28,336 nt of DNA, from the NCBI GenBank assembly GCA_030615865.1, contig JAUWYK010000014.1, forward strand, positions 1 to 28,336, written 5' to 3'. The notes beneath the pieces are model-generated. The model ran no database searches, was not told the origin of the DNA, and saw only the letters and a list, made by a program, of their open reading frames with translations. The stretch comes from Dehalococcoidia bacterium. GTDB lineage: Bacteria > Chloroflexota > Dehalococcoidia > Dehalococcoidales > JAUWYK01. Positions within the stretch are counted from its first letter, which is position 1. Each line of letters opens with the position of its first letter. Position numbers and translations under genes: made by a program. Positions 1 through 7,406 of the stretch are shown here, in pieces.

Positions 1-670
1 GACCCAGCATAAACTTGCGAGATGCCCCGAGCAAAATAGGTCTGCCCAAAAATCTAAGCTCACCCAAACGGTGAATAATCTCCAGATTCTGCTCCACACT
101 CTTGCCAAAGCCGATGCCGGGGTCAATGATAATATTCTGCCAGGCTACCCCGGCTTCCATAGCCAGACTAATGCTCCGCTCTAAACTAGAAATAACCTCC
201 GCTATTATATCACGACAGGTGGTATCCCGCTGGTTACTGACCAGGATAATGGGCACGCCGGCTTCGGCGGCTACCCGAGCTAACTCAGGGTCTCGCTTTA
301 AGCCCCAGACATCATTAATCATCCTGGCACCAGCCTTCACCGCACGACTGGCTACCGCCGACTTATAGGTATCTATACTTAACGGCACCGAAAGCACACT
401 GGTCAATCTTTCTATAGCTGGTATTACCCGACGCAGCTCCTCATCAGCAGATACCGGTGGTGAATCAGGGCGAGTGGACTCACCACCGATATCTATAATA
501 TCTGCTCCGTCGGCAACCAAACGCTTCACATAAGCCACAACCACCTCAATATCGCCACCCAACCCATCCCCGGAGAAGGAATCAGGGCTGAGGTTACAGA
601 CTCCCATAATATAGGTTCGCTCTCCCCACCTGAACTCGGTATCCTTACAACGGGTAACAGCTAATGGCAA
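1..670 (-). CDS. folP: Dihydropteroate synthase, 3' part cut by window edge
   Basis: Folate biosynthesis enzyme that joins p-aminobenzoate to the pterin pyrophosphate; cytoplasmic TIM barrel and the target of sulfonamides. The reverse strand reads without a stop from 670 to the window edge, about 223 codons. Visible motifs are MGVCNLSPDSFSGDG (the family's NxTPDSFSDGG signature, changed to NLSPDSFSGDG), DIIDIGGESTRPDS, SIDTYK, MINDVWG and, at the edge, GASRKF. No ATG lies at the right place; the likely start is TTG at 668-670, behind GGAGAGGAG. A TAG stop lies upstream in frame, so the N-terminus is short. An internal ATG at 608 would cut into the usual N-terminal strand. The C-terminus, with the last barrel elements, lies outside the window. 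Divergent from the leuC-like gene. Confidence 0.93.
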   Translation of the reverse strand, partial: MPLAVTRCKDTEFRWGERTYIMGVCNLSPDSFSGDGLGGDIEVVVAYVKRLVADGADIIDIGGESTRPDSPPVSADEELRRVIPAIERLTSVLSVPLSIDTYKSAVASRAVKAGARMINDVWGLKRDPELARVAAEAGVPIILVSNQRDTTCRDIIAEVISSLERSISLAMEAGVAWQNIIIDPGIGFGKSVEQNLEIIHRLGELRFLGRPILLGASRKFMLG

Positions 671-731
671 CTGGCTCCTCTCCAATTCACACCCCAGTAA
701 AAATTTTGGCTACTGGCTCAAACCCACTCCT

Positions 732-759
732 ATTGTAACACCCTTTTCCCACTTATCAA
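732..759 (-). promoter_or_regulatory. Putative sigma-70 promoter of folP
   Basis: Read on the minus strand: -35 TTGATA (754-759), 16-bp spacer, -10 TACAAT (732-737), with a TG one base upstream of the -10 (extended -10). Transcription would start near 725 and leave a leader of about 55 nt before the TTG start. Seen by eye, not tested. Confidence 0.55.
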
Positions 760-818
760 ATACTATTGCCGGCGAATATGGTTATTTTTCCCACCCTCCC
801 ACCCTAGAATAGATAGAC

Positions 819-848
819 TTGCCTATGTGACAAGTAATGTGATATTTT
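819..848 (+). promoter_or_regulatory. Putative promoter of the leuCD-icd operon
   Basis: TTGCCT at 819-824 is followed after 17-18 bp by ATATTT/TATTTT at 842-848, about 30 bp before the leuC-like start. The match to sigma-70 consensus is moderate; it is the best candidate in the 210-bp gap shared with folP. Confidence 0.4.
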
Positions 849-880
849 AACAGCGGCGACCGTGTAGTCAGAGGGGTAGC

Positions 881-2134
881 ATGGGTAAAACACTAGCTGA
901 AAAGATACTGAGCCAAAAGTCTGAAAGCGATGCCAAGGCAGGAGGCATTGTTATTGCCGAAGTAGACCTGGTCTTCGCCCAGGATACTACCGGACCACTA
1001 ACAGTAAGGCAATTTCAGACAAGCGGATTTGAGCACCTGGCAAACCCTCAAAAAACTGCCCTATTTCTTGACCATGCTGCTCCCAGTCCAAATAAAGAGC
1101 TGTCTACAGACCACATGCTATTACGCCACTTTGCCCAGCAAACTGGCTGCCTTATCTCCGATGTTGGAGATGGTGTTTGCCACCAAATAGTGGTCGAATC
1201 TCTGGCTAAGCCGGGTGATGTAATCGTCGGTGCTGATTCACACACAGTAACTGCCGGTGGTCTAGGCGCTTTTGCCACTGGAATGGGCTCCTCTGACATA
1301 GCTATTGCCTTCGGTCTGGGTAAGACCTGGTTTCGCGTCCCGGAAAGTATTAAGGTGGTAGTCTCAGGTAATTTTCCTGATGGTGTCTATGCTAAAGACT
1401 TCATTCTTCACCTTATTGGGCAGATTGGAGCCAATGGCGCTACCTATAAAGCACTGGAGTTTAGCGGCGATACTGTGGACAATATGAGTATGTCGCAGCG
1501 GTTTACTATAGCTAATATGGCAGTAGAGGCTGGGGCTAAGGTAGGGCTTTTCGCTGCCGACAAAACCACTCAGAATTACTTAGCCTCACGAGGACGAAGT
1601 AATCACTACCAGCCAGTCTTTCCTGATACCGAGGCTATCTATGAACAAACCATCAATATTAGTGTGGCTAATCTTGAGCCTACGGTATCCAAGCCCCACA
1701 CTGTAGATAATACGGCTTTGGTCAGAGAGCTTAAGGGAACTAAGGTCCAACAGGTGTTTATCGGCACCTGCACCAATGGGCGTTTGGAAGACCTGGCGAC
1801 AGCAGCTAATATTTTGAAAGGGAGAAAGCGCCACCCTGAAATCAGGCTAATAATTGCCCCGGCATCACGTGAGGTTATGCTAGCAGCCATTAAGGCAGGT
1901 TATATCCGGACTCTAATTGAAGCCGAAGCCGTTATCCTGCCGCCAGGCTGTGGGGCTTGCCTTGGTCTTCACCAGGGGGTGCTCGGGAAAGGGGAATCCT
2001 GCCTATCCACGGCTAACCGAAATTTCAGGGGGCGAATGGGTAATCCCGAAGCCTTCATCTATCTGGGCAGCCCGGCTACGGCGGCAGCTACAGCTATCAC
2101 CGGTGAAATCACTGACCCCAGAGAGGTGATGTAG
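881..2134 (+). CDS. leuC: LeuC/aconitase-family hydro-lyase, large subunit
   Basis: Catalytic [4Fe-4S] subunit of a two-part hydro-lyase of the isopropylmalate isomerase / homoaconitase / aconitase superfamily; 417 aa, normal for the short LeuC form of bacteria and archaea. The cluster cysteines are visible: GTCTNG (Cys297) and PPGCGACLG (Cys357, Cys360). Other family motifs are STDHM near 76, GDGVCHQ near 96-102 and VGADSHTVTAGGLGAFATG near 117-134. The ATG at 881 has AGAGGGG upstream. Its stop directly abuts the small-subunit gene. The substrate cannot be read from sequence: isopropylmalate, homocitrate or citrate are all possible. The isocitrate dehydrogenase two genes downstream, and the lack of leuA or leuB neighbours, favour citrate/isocitrate. 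That would make the pair a stand-in aconitase for glutamate synthesis (inference). Confidence 0.88.
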   Translation: MGKTLAEKILSQKSESDAKAGGIVIAEVDLVFAQDTTGPLTVRQFQTSGFEHLANPQKTALFLDHAAPSPNKELSTDHMLLRHFAQQTGCLISDVGDGVCHQIVVESLAKPGDVIVGADSHTVTAGGLGAFATGMGSSDIAIAFGLGKTWFRVPESIKVVVSGNFPDGVYAKDFILHLIGQIGANGATYKALEFSGDTVDNMSMSQRFTIANMAVEAGAKVGLFAADKTTQNYLASRGRSNHYQPVFPDTEAIYEQTINISVANLEPTVSKPHTVDNTALVRELKGTKVQQVFIGTCTNGRLEDLATAANILKGRKRHPEIRLIIAPASREVMLAAIKAGYIRTLIEAEAVILPPGCGACLGLHQGVLGKGESCLSTANRNFRGRMGNPEAFIYLGSPATAAATAITGEITDPREVM

Positions 2135-2629
2135 ATGCTCAAAGGAAGGGCATTCAAATTTGGCAATAGTATCTCTACCGACCACATCACACCCGGGCGT
2201 TTTGCTCACCTGAGAAGCAATCTCCCTGAGCTGGCAAAGCATGTCCTGGAAGACGCCGACTCTACCTTTGCTTCCAGGGTAAAGGCAGGAGATTTCATAG
2301 TTGCCGGCAATAACTTCGGGCTTGGCTCCAGCCGGGAGCATGCCCCGCTGGTTATCAAGATGGTTGGGGTAAGTGCTATAATAGCTAAATCGGTAGCCCG
2401 AATATTTTTTAGAAATGCTATTAACCAGGGTCTCCCGGTATTAATCTGTGATACTGATAAAATCAATGATGGGGATGAGCTAGAGGTAGACCTGGCAGCA
2501 GGCACCGTCAACGATATAACCAATGGTAACCGGCTCACCTTCAGTAAAATCCCTGAAGTGATGCTCCATATCCTTGATGAAGGCGGGCTTATCCCCTATA
2601 TCCAGAAGTATGGCGACTTTAAGCTATGA
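2135..2629 (+). CDS. leuD: LeuD/aconitase-family hydro-lyase, small subunit
   Basis: Swivel-domain subunit that pairs with the preceding LeuC-type protein and completes the active site; 164 aa, standard for LeuD of this type. Family motifs: KFGNSISTDHITPGRF at the N-terminus, with the DHI/TPG loop that shapes substrate choice, then FGLGSSREHAP near 65-75 (the substrate-binding GSSREHA element) and IIAKSVARIFFRNAINQGLP. The ATG follows the previous TAG without a gap, and the end of the leuC-like gene supplies GAGAGGTGA as ribosome site, so the two are translationally coupled. The ISTDHITPGRF loop differs from the YLRT-type loop of authentic isopropylmalate isomerases, which fits a citrate or homocitrate enzyme but does not prove it. 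Confidence 0.87.
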   Translation: MLKGRAFKFGNSISTDHITPGRFAHLRSNLPELAKHVLEDADSTFASRVKAGDFIVAGNNFGLGSSREHAPLVIKMVGVSAIIAKSVARIFFRNAINQGLPVLICDTDKINDGDELEVDLAAGTVNDITNGNRLTFSKIPEVMLHILDEGGLIPYIQKYGDFKL

Positions 2630-2656
2630 GGTTGTTTAGCAACTTCTTCCCACCCT

Positions 2657-2697
2657 CCCACCCTCTGAGGCTGGTGAGCAAAGCCCCTAAGGGTGGG
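2657..2697 (+). repeat. C-rich inverted repeat between leuD and icd
   Basis: CCCACCCT (2657-2664) pairs with AGGGTGGG (2690-2697); an inner GGCT/AGCC (2669-2672 / 2682-2685) can extend it into an imperfect stem-loop. The left-hand string TCCCACCCTCCCACCCT also occurs at about 790-805 in front of the leuC-like gene, so it is a dispersed motif. No T-run follows, so it is more likely a processing or attenuating hairpin than a terminator. Confidence 0.45.
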
Positions 2698-2754
2698 TGG
2701 GAGCAACCAAATTAGTAAACAATCTCAGCCATAATACTAGAAGGAGATACGGTG

Positions 2755-3843
2755 ATGGGTTATGATGTTACCCTTATAATGGGTGACGGAACCGGGCCCG
2801 AGGTTACCGAAGCTACCAGACGGGTACTGGAGGCAACCGGTATCAACTTTCACTGGGAGATAGCCTATGCCGGGGCTAACGCTCAAGAGAAGTTTGGCAC
2901 ACCCCTTCCTGACTCTGTACTTGACTCTATCAGAAAGAACAAGGTCGCCCTTAAGGGTCCGGTCACCACACCTGTAGGTTCAGGCTTCAGAAGTGTTAAT
3001 GTAGCCCTGCGTCAGGAGCTAGACCTTTATGCCTGCCTCCGCCCATGTAAGATTTACCCCGGGGTTCCAACCCCATTTAAAGATGTAGATATTGTGGTAG
3101 TAAGGGAAAATACCGAGGACCTGTATTGCGGCATTGAGTTCGAGAAAGGAGCCCCCGAGACAACAAGGTTACTGGGCTTAATCTCAGAGACAAAAGGAAA
3201 TGTAGTGAGAGAGGACTCAAGCTTTAGCCTGAAGATGATTTCTGAGACAGGTAGCCAACGGATTGTCAAGTTCGCCTTTGACTACACCCGGGCTCATAAA
3301 AGAAAACAGGTAACTGCGGTGCACAAAGCCAACATTTTGAAATTCTCTGACGGGCTATTCCTAGCTGTCGCCAAAGAGGTGGCTAAAGATTATCCCGATA
3401 TTAAGTTTGAGGATATAATTGTAGATAACCTGTGTATGCAGCTGGTGCGGAGACCACAGCAGTTTGACGTGCTGGTCTTGCCCAATCTCTATGGCGACAT
3501 TGTCTCCGACCTATGTGCCGGGCTAGTAGGTGGGCTGGGGGTAGCCCCCGGGGCCAATCTGGGTGATGATATAGCTATCTTCGAGCCGACACACGGCAGT
3601 GCCCCTAAATATGCCGGACAAAATAAGGTCAATCCTATGGCATCAATGCTGTCGGGGGTAATGATGCTCCGCCACCTTGGAGAGGTAAAAGCGGCTGATA
3701 GGCTGGAAAAAGCCATAGCTAAAGTTATTGTTGAGAGTAAGAGTGTTACCTATGACTTGAAGCCTGGTGCCCCAAGTGACCAAATAGTAGGCACCTCACA
3801 GGTAGCCGACGCCGTGATTGAAAAACTGGAGAAGCCAAAGTAG
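2755..3843 (+). CDS. icd: Isocitrate dehydrogenase, probably NADP-dependent
   Basis: Decarboxylating dehydrogenase that turns isocitrate into 2-oxoglutarate; beta-decarboxylating dehydrogenase family, about 362 aa. Numbering from the GTG at 2752: substrate motif SGFRSVNVALR at 77-87 followed by QELDLY, TEDLY with Tyr125, HKANILK with Lys192, and metal-binding Asp225, Asp249 and Asp253. HGSAPKYAG has Lys286-Tyr287 where E. coli Icd uses Lys344-Tyr345 to bind the NADP 2'-phosphate; NAD-dependent relatives usually have Asp-Ile there. NADP is therefore predicted. Starts are GTG 2752 or ATG 2755; AAGGAG at 2741-2746 is 8 nt from the ATG, which I prefer. The sequence resembles Icd more than isopropylmalate or homoisocitrate dehydrogenase. 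It follows the hydro-lyase pair after a 125-bp gap with a hairpin and is probably in the same operon. Confidence 0.9.
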   Translation: MGYDVTLIMGDGTGPEVTEATRRVLEATGINFHWEIAYAGANAQEKFGTPLPDSVLDSIRKNKVALKGPVTTPVGSGFRSVNVALRQELDLYACLRPCKIYPGVPTPFKDVDIVVVRENTEDLYCGIEFEKGAPETTRLLGLISETKGNVVREDSSFSLKMISETGSQRIVKFAFDYTRAHKRKQVTAVHKANILKFSDGLFLAVAKEVAKDYPDIKFEDIIVDNLCMQLVRRPQQFDVLVLPNLYGDIVSDLCAGLVGGLGVAPGANLGDDIAIFEPTHGSAPKYAGQNKVNPMASMLSGVMMLRHLGEVKAADRLEKAIAKVIVESKSVTYDLKPGAPSDQIVGTSQVADAVIEKLEKPK

Positions 3844-3900
3844 GGTGAGAGAGTTAGGCAGATAACACAATGCCAATGGGGAGGTTAATAACCAGGGAAA

Positions 3901-4242
3901 ATGGATTGTATCTTCTGTCAAATTATAGCCGGTAAGGTGCCCAGTGAAATCGTTTACCAGGATGAAGCAGTGATTGTTTTCCCCGATATCAATCCTAAGG
4001 CACCTACGCATCTACTTATCATCCCTAAAAAGCATATCCTTTCCCTTGCCCATCTAACTGAAGCAGAGTCACCTCTTATAGGACACATGGTAAATATTGC
4101 TAATCAGCTAGCAAAAAGGGAAGGTATCTCTGAAAGTGGCTATCGCCTAGTAATGAGCTGTGGTGAGGAAGGAGGACAGTTAGTGCCCCACCTCCACATG
4201 CACCTTCTTGGCGGTCGAAGGCTGTCAGACGATTTGGGCTGA
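3901..4242 (+). CDS. HIT (Hint-type) nucleotide phosphoramidase
   Basis: Histidine-triad protein of the Hint branch, which removes AMP or GMP from phosphoramidate or adenylylated substrates in the cytoplasm. At 113 aa it has the usual length. The triad is HLHMHLLGG with His97, His99 and His101. The N-terminal CIFCQII is the zinc-site Cys pair of many bacterial Hint proteins, and FPDINPKAPTHLLIIPKKH is the usual core. The ATG lies behind GGGAGG in the 57-bp gap after icd, so it may be the last gene of that operon. Its last 18 bp overlap the end of the convergent Nudix gene. The in vivo substrate is unknown. Confidence 0.93.
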   Translation: MDCIFCQIIAGKVPSEIVYQDEAVIVFPDINPKAPTHLLIIPKKHILSLAHLTEAESPLIGHMVNIANQLAKREGISESGYRLVMSCGEEGGQLVPHLHMHLLGGRRLSDDLG

Positions 4243-4770
4243 TTTCTGATACTCAAGGAAGATAAGCAACCCGGCGATGCTCTTGGCATCACAAATGCTG
4301 CCTGAGGTAATAAGGCTGGAAATCTGACCAATCGGCGTCCGGATTAATTTAATATTCTCTGTATCCTCAGCACGGAGCGGGCTGGAAATAAGGTCAGTAG
4401 CCAGATAGAGATGAAGGTATTCAGTGCAGTAACCTGGTGTAGAGTAGAAGCCGCCTAACCTCTCCACCCTTCTCGGCAGGTAGCCTGTCTCCTCGCGTAA
4501 CTCGCGACAAACAGTAGCCACCGCGTCTTCACCAGACTCAATGCCACCAGCCGGTATCTCCAGCAGCTCCTTCTCCACCGACTTGCGAAATTGATTAACC
4601 AGCAGCACATTATTATCGGCATCAACGGCTATAATAGCGACACAGTCACTATGCTCCACAATTTCCCGCGTGGTTTCCCGCCCACTAGGCATCTTGACGG
4701 TATCAACCCGTAGCTTTATTGCCCGCCCGTCGTAGATTAGTTGGCTAGATAGCGTCTTTTCCCCAGCCAA
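4225..4770 (-). CDS. Nudix hydrolase, ADP-ribose pyrophosphatase-like
   Basis: Splits nucleoside diphosphates linked to another group, most likely ADP-ribose, into AMP and a sugar phosphate; 181 aa. A complete Nudix box runs from Gly76 to Tyr97: G-IESGE, then RELREETGY with Glu90, Glu93 and Glu94 as Mg ligands. The upstream substrate region (RETTREIVEH, then VLLVNQFRK) is typical of the ADP-ribose branch, as is the PGYCTEYLHLYLA segment. The start is TTG at 4768-4770 behind GGCAGGAG. It begins one base after the acetyltransferase stop and is the third gene of a nadK-led operon, a setting that fits pyridine-nucleotide turnover. It is convergent with the HIT gene and overlaps it by 18 bp. An NADH-pyrophosphatase activity cannot be excluded. 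Confidence 0.9.
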   Translation of the reverse strand: MAGEKTLSSQLIYDGRAIKLRVDTVKMPSGRETTREIVEHSDCVAIIAVDADNNVLLVNQFRKSVEKELLEIPAGGIESGEDAVATVCRELREETGYLPRRVERLGGFYSTPGYCTEYLHLYLATDLISSPLRAEDTENIKLIRTPIGQISSLITSGSICDAKSIAGLLIFLEYQKSAQIV

Positions 4771-4771
4771 G

Positions 4772-5236
4772 TTAAACTCCTGCCGGTAAGTTATAGATAA
4801 GAGCTACCTCGTCACAATTGGGGAACTTAGGGCAACGGTAACACTCGGTCCAGACCTTGCGTGGCAGCTCCATCTTATCTACCTGCAAAAAGCCAAACCT
4901 CTCAAAGAAGGCTGGCTTATAGGTCAGGCAAAAGATAATGGCAACACCAAGCTCCCTAGCCTCGCTGAGACAGGCTTCTACTAACTGGTCGCCAATCCCC
5001 TGTTTCTGGCTATCCTCAGCCACCGCCAGTGACTTTATCTCAGCTAGGTCTGACCAGCTAACGTGCAGTGCTGTGCAGGCAATCACTCGCTCACCCTGTC
5101 TAACTACAAAGTAATCCCTGATATTTTCATATATCTCGCTCAGCGAACGGGCTAGCATCTCATCCTTATCAGCAAAATAGTTAATTAGCTGCTGCATCTG
5201 GGGTACGTCACTAATTCTGGCTTTTTCTATCTTCAA
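4772..5236 (-). CDS. GNAT acetyltransferase, short ArgA-like
   Basis: Single-domain GCN5-related N-acetyltransferase, 154 aa. The acetyl-CoA pyrophosphate loop is QKQGIG at 78-82, preceded by AEIKSLAVAED, which is strand 4 of the fold. FFERFGF near 111-117 is the usual strand-loop, and the C-terminus has PRKVWTECYRCPKFPNC with Cys132, Cys135 and Cys141. This C-terminal region matches the short N-acetylglutamate synthases found in Actinobacteria and others, so a role in arginine synthesis is a reasonable guess, but general GNAT function is all that is certain. The Cys trio might hold a metal (inference). The start is TTG at 5234-5236 with GGGAAG upstream, one base after the nadK stop; translation is probably coupled. 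Confidence 0.82.
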   Translation of the reverse strand: MKIEKARISDVPQMQQLINYFADKDEMLARSLSEIYENIRDYFVVRQGERVIACTALHVSWSDLAEIKSLAVAEDSQKQGIGDQLVEACLSEARELGVAIIFCLTYKPAFFERFGFLQVDKMELPRKVWTECYRCPKFPNCDEVALIYNLPAGV

Positions 5237-5237
5237 C

Positions 5238-6062
5238 CTATTGCTTCCCTTTCAACCTTTGCTCCAGAGAGCTATAGAAAGAGGTCTCCGGATGAATTCT
5301 CAAAAATCTAGCTGTATGACGACTATGCTTTACAGTAATAGTGGCGCCGCTGGTCAGGGGCAAATTTATATGGCCATCAATGCTCAAGGCTGCCTGATGA
5401 GCGGTATCAATCCGCAGCTTGGCTACTGCGGTAGAGGGTAATACCAGGGTGTAAGCTGAACTAAGGTGAGGTAGTAGGGGTAACAACAGAAACTCCTTAG
5501 CCTGCGGATGAAGGATAGGTCCACCGGCCGCCAGTGAATAACCGGTGCTGCCAGTGGCTGTAGCCACAATCACCCCATCAGCTTTATAGGTGGTCACTGG
5601 CTCACCGTCAATACTGGCTTCTACATAGACCACCCGGGCTATTGCCCCCCGCGCCACCACTACATCATTCAGGGCATAAAATATGCGGTCTGTAGTAGGC
5701 GAGAGCTCTGCCTCAAGCATAGCCCGCTCATCAATCCAACCCTCCCCAGCCAGCAATGCAGGTAGCTTCTCCACGGCATCACCAGCGCTGAGTTCGGTCA
5801 TAAATCCTAGCTTACCTAAATTTATCCCGGTAACAGGGGTTGAGCCGGGAACTACCGCCTGAACTGCGCGTAGAATAGTGCCGTCACCACCAATACTAAG
5901 GATTAAGTCTGTCCCAGCTACTTGAGCCCTGGCTTTTTCTCCTTCCCAGGCGGAACACAGCCAAGCAGAAATGCCCTTGGCGCCTAAAAATTCGTCCAGC
6001 TTCCCAGCCAGAGCATAGGCAGCCTTAATCATCGGGTGATAGAGAATACCAACCCTTTTCAC
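5238..6062 (-). CDS. nadK: NAD kinase
   Basis: Phosphorylates NAD to NADP with ATP or polyphosphate; cytoplasmic, essential in most bacteria. 274 aa, normal length. Motifs: SIGGDGTILRAV with GGDGT at 58-62, TGINLGKLGFMTEL near 78-91, LNDVVV at 131-136 and the glycine-rich TGSTGYSLAAGGP at 170-182. The start is GTG at 6060-6062 with a weak ribosome site (AGTAGG). It leads a three-gene operon with the GNAT and Nudix genes, each one base apart, and has a strong promoter 50 bp upstream. The NADP it makes would serve the NADP-type isocitrate dehydrogenase nearby. Confidence 0.95.
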   Translation of the reverse strand: MKRVGILYHPMIKAAYALAGKLDEFLGAKGISAWLCSAWEGEKARAQVAGTDLILSIGGDGTILRAVQAVVPGSTPVTGINLGKLGFMTELSAGDAVEKLPALLAGEGWIDERAMLEAELSPTTDRIFYALNDVVVARGAIARVVYVEASIDGEPVTTYKADGVIVATATGSTGYSLAAGGPILHPQAKEFLLLPLLPHLSSAYTLVLPSTAVAKLRIDTAHQAALSIDGHINLPLTSGATITVKHSRHTARFLRIHPETSFYSSLEQRLKGKQ

Positions 6063-6116
6063 AATTATAACCTACTTTCCACCAATAAAGACGACTTCAC
6101 TTCTAGGAACAAAGGA

Positions 6117-6145
6117 AGTGTATCATTGCCAACTTTGAGTGTCAA
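6117..6145 (-). promoter_or_regulatory. Strong sigma-70 promoter of the nadK operon
   Basis: On the minus strand TTGACA (6140-6145), 17-bp spacer, TACACT (6117-6122), with TGA just before the -10 making it an extended -10. The predicted leader to the nadK GTG is about 48 nt. This is the best -35 match in the window. Confidence 0.65.
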
Positions 6146-6169
6146 GGCTAGAATTTGAGCAGCTACTGG

Positions 6170-6628
6170 TTACTGTGGGCTAGATGGTGATTTTTTCGCC
6201 ATCCTCCGCCTTCTTATGGCGAGGACTATACTACCCACAGCCCCAACTAAAAACCCTAATGGACATACAAAGATTGCCATGATGAAGAAGAAAGGCTCGT
6301 CTCCTCCATTCCAAAACTCTGCGCCAAAAAAGTAAATAAACAGACCATAAATGGCATTGTGTAAAAGGATGCTACCTGGAATCCCTATAGCAGAAGCTCC
6401 AGTTAATAATTGAAACTTTCTGGATATTCCCTTTGTCTTTCCCTTTATAGTCAGCACTAAAAATGTTATACCTAGTGAGAGTAATAAAGCACCAGAGATA
6501 ATAAACAAAAACAAACCACTTCTAATCACTCTTGGAAGCAACGGGGGAGGACATGCTATCATACCAAAAAGCACAATGAAAACCCCTACTAATCCCCAAA
6601 ATATTATCCAGCTTAATTTCCCGTTCAT
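6170..6628 (-). CDS. Four-helix membrane protein of unknown function
   Basis: 152 aa with four clear hydrophobic helices (about 6-26, 37-62, 78-98, 109-136) and a basic tail (RRRRMAKK), which suggests a cytoplasmic C-terminus. No motif that I recognise. The loop between helices 3 and 4 is acidic and aromatic (FWNGGDEPFFF). The ATG overlaps the stop of the preceding 70-aa gene as ATGA, so it is translationally coupled and last in a cluster of five small genes. Base composition is somewhat more AT-rich than the nuo genes. Function unknown; the tight packing suggests that the five products act together. Confidence 0.75.
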   Translation of the reverse strand: MNGKLSWIIFWGLVGVFIVLFGMIACPPPLLPRVIRSGLFLFIISGALLLSLGITFLVLTIKGKTKGISRKFQLLTGASAIGIPGSILLHNAIYGLFIYFFGAEFWNGGDEPFFFIMAIFVCPLGFLVGAVGSIVLAIRRRRMAKKSPSSPQ

Positions 6629-6837
6629 TTCCTCTCACCCCCCAGAACAATTCTGACACTTGGTATGGCTATCAGCAAAGCAGCAACAATGAATATCCAG
6701 CCCGTCCATACTGGCAGCCAAGTAGCCAGTAGCACACCTAACCCCATACCAAACAGAAACTTACCGGTGATGTGCATTGAGAAGTAGGGATTTGGCACGT
6801 CTCTAAACCTTTCCGTCTTATCGCCAATCCAGCTCAT
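6625..6837 (-). CDS. Small two-helix membrane protein
   Basis: 70 aa with a soluble N-terminus (about 25 residues, RFRDVPNPYFSMHITGKF) followed by two adjacent hydrophobic helices at 29-45 and 47-64. Excellent ribosome site AGGAGGT ahead of the ATG at 6835-6837, which makes this a real gene despite its size. It overlaps the following 152-aa gene by 4 bp. I recognise no family. Confidence 0.75.
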   Translation of the reverse strand: MSWIGDKTERFRDVPNPYFSMHITGKFLFGMGLGVLLATWLPVWTGWIFIVAALLIAIPSVRIVLGGERK

Positions 6838-6862
6838 GACTTACCTCCTCTGTGGTTCATCC

Positions 6863-6961
6863 TCAGCATGCTTGCATAAAAAGGAAAGCTAAGCCGACAC
6901 AGATTACAAGGATACCAACCCCAAGTAAGATGTAGAGGGTGCGAAGACGTCCTTGACTCAT
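6863..6961 (-). CDS. Predicted 32-aa single-helix membrane peptide
   Basis: Reads MSQGRLRTLYILLGVGILVI and ends in FLFMQAC: a basic N-terminus and one helix of about 22 hydrophobic residues, the shape of a bacterial small membrane protein. ATG at 6959-6961, stop TGA at 6863-6865, with GAAGGG seven bases upstream. It starts three bases after the preceding 39-aa gene and lies 25 bp before the 70-aa gene. No homologue is known to me; support comes from ribosome site, packing and hydrophobic composition. Confidence 0.5.
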   Translation of the reverse strand: MSQGRLRTLYILLGVGILVICVGLAFLFMQAC

Positions 6962-6964
6962 TTC

Positions 6965-7084
6965 TTAACCCTTCGCTTTCCTCTGTCTATTTCTACGCTT
7001 ATCATATACCGCCTTGCCGAGCCGTTTTATAGCTCTGCCCGACTTAAACCTATTCAGATTAATAAAGCCTCTGGTTCTATTCAC
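6965..7084 (-). CDS. Predicted 39-aa basic peptide
   Basis: GTG at 7082-7084, preceded by AGGGTGG at good spacing, opens 39 codons that include NRFKSGRAIKRLGKAVYD and end in KRRNRQRKAKG. It is strongly cationic, with no membrane helix. It fills the gap between the DUF5652-like gene and the 32-aa peptide with little space either side. It could be a nucleic-acid-binding or membrane-surface peptide; it could also be chance, since only spacing and a ribosome site support it. Confidence 0.4.
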   Translation of the reverse strand: MNRTRGFINLNRFKSGRAIKRLGKAVYDKRRNRQRKAKG

Positions 7085-7117
7085 CGGCTACCACCCTGGA
7101 TAAAAAGAGCACTGAGA

Positions 7118-7336
7118 TTATTCTTCCTTTCGGCTGAAGGCGAAGATATATATTATTTCCAAGATTCCCAGTGTATTAACTATGAACAGGACTATAAACC
7201 AGACAAGGTGAGCGTTTCTACCAGCCCGCCACAGGGCTACACCCTTCCACGCCATTGACCACGCCACAGCTAGAGATATTAGGAGCCAAAATATGGCTAA
7301 ATTTGGAAAGAACGGACATACCCAATCCGATGGCAT
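7118..7336 (-). CDS. DUF5652-like small membrane protein
   Basis: 72 aa with two helices (about 12-32 and 43-66). The pattern KGVALWRAGRN, then WFIVLFIVNTLGILEIIYIF, is what I know from the DUF5652 family of short membrane proteins, whose function is unknown. The ATG at 7334-7336 has the near-perfect ribosome site AAGGAGGTG. First gene of the five-gene cluster; a promoter lies just upstream in the 70-bp gap behind the thioesterase gene. Family assignment is from memory of the pattern. Confidence 0.7.
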   Translation of the reverse strand: MPSDWVCPFFPNLAIFWLLISLAVAWSMAWKGVALWRAGRNAHLVWFIVLFIVNTLGILEIIYIFAFSRKEE

Positions 7337-7365
7337 CTTTCACCTCCTTATGTCATCGACGATTA

Positions 7366-7395
7366 ATCCTAGTCCTGATTTAGGGGGATTGTCAA
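7366..7395 (-). promoter_or_regulatory. Putative promoter of the small membrane-protein cluster
   Basis: On the minus strand TTGACA (7390-7395), 18-bp spacer, TAGGAT (7366-7371). It sits in the gap between the thioesterase stop and the DUF5652-like start, so the cluster probably has its own transcript with a leader of about 25 nt. Confidence 0.5.
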
Positions 7396-7406
7396 TATGT
7401 ATGCCT

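Noticed and set aside
102..368. Plus-strand open frame of 88 codons
   Set aside because: It is antisense to folP, whose frame shows clear dihydropteroate synthase motifs; its protein has no recognisable pattern.
2752..3843. Isopropylmalate or homoisocitrate dehydrogenase
   Set aside because: The NVALRQELDLY and HGSAPKYAG motifs match isocitrate dehydrogenase of the E. coli type better.
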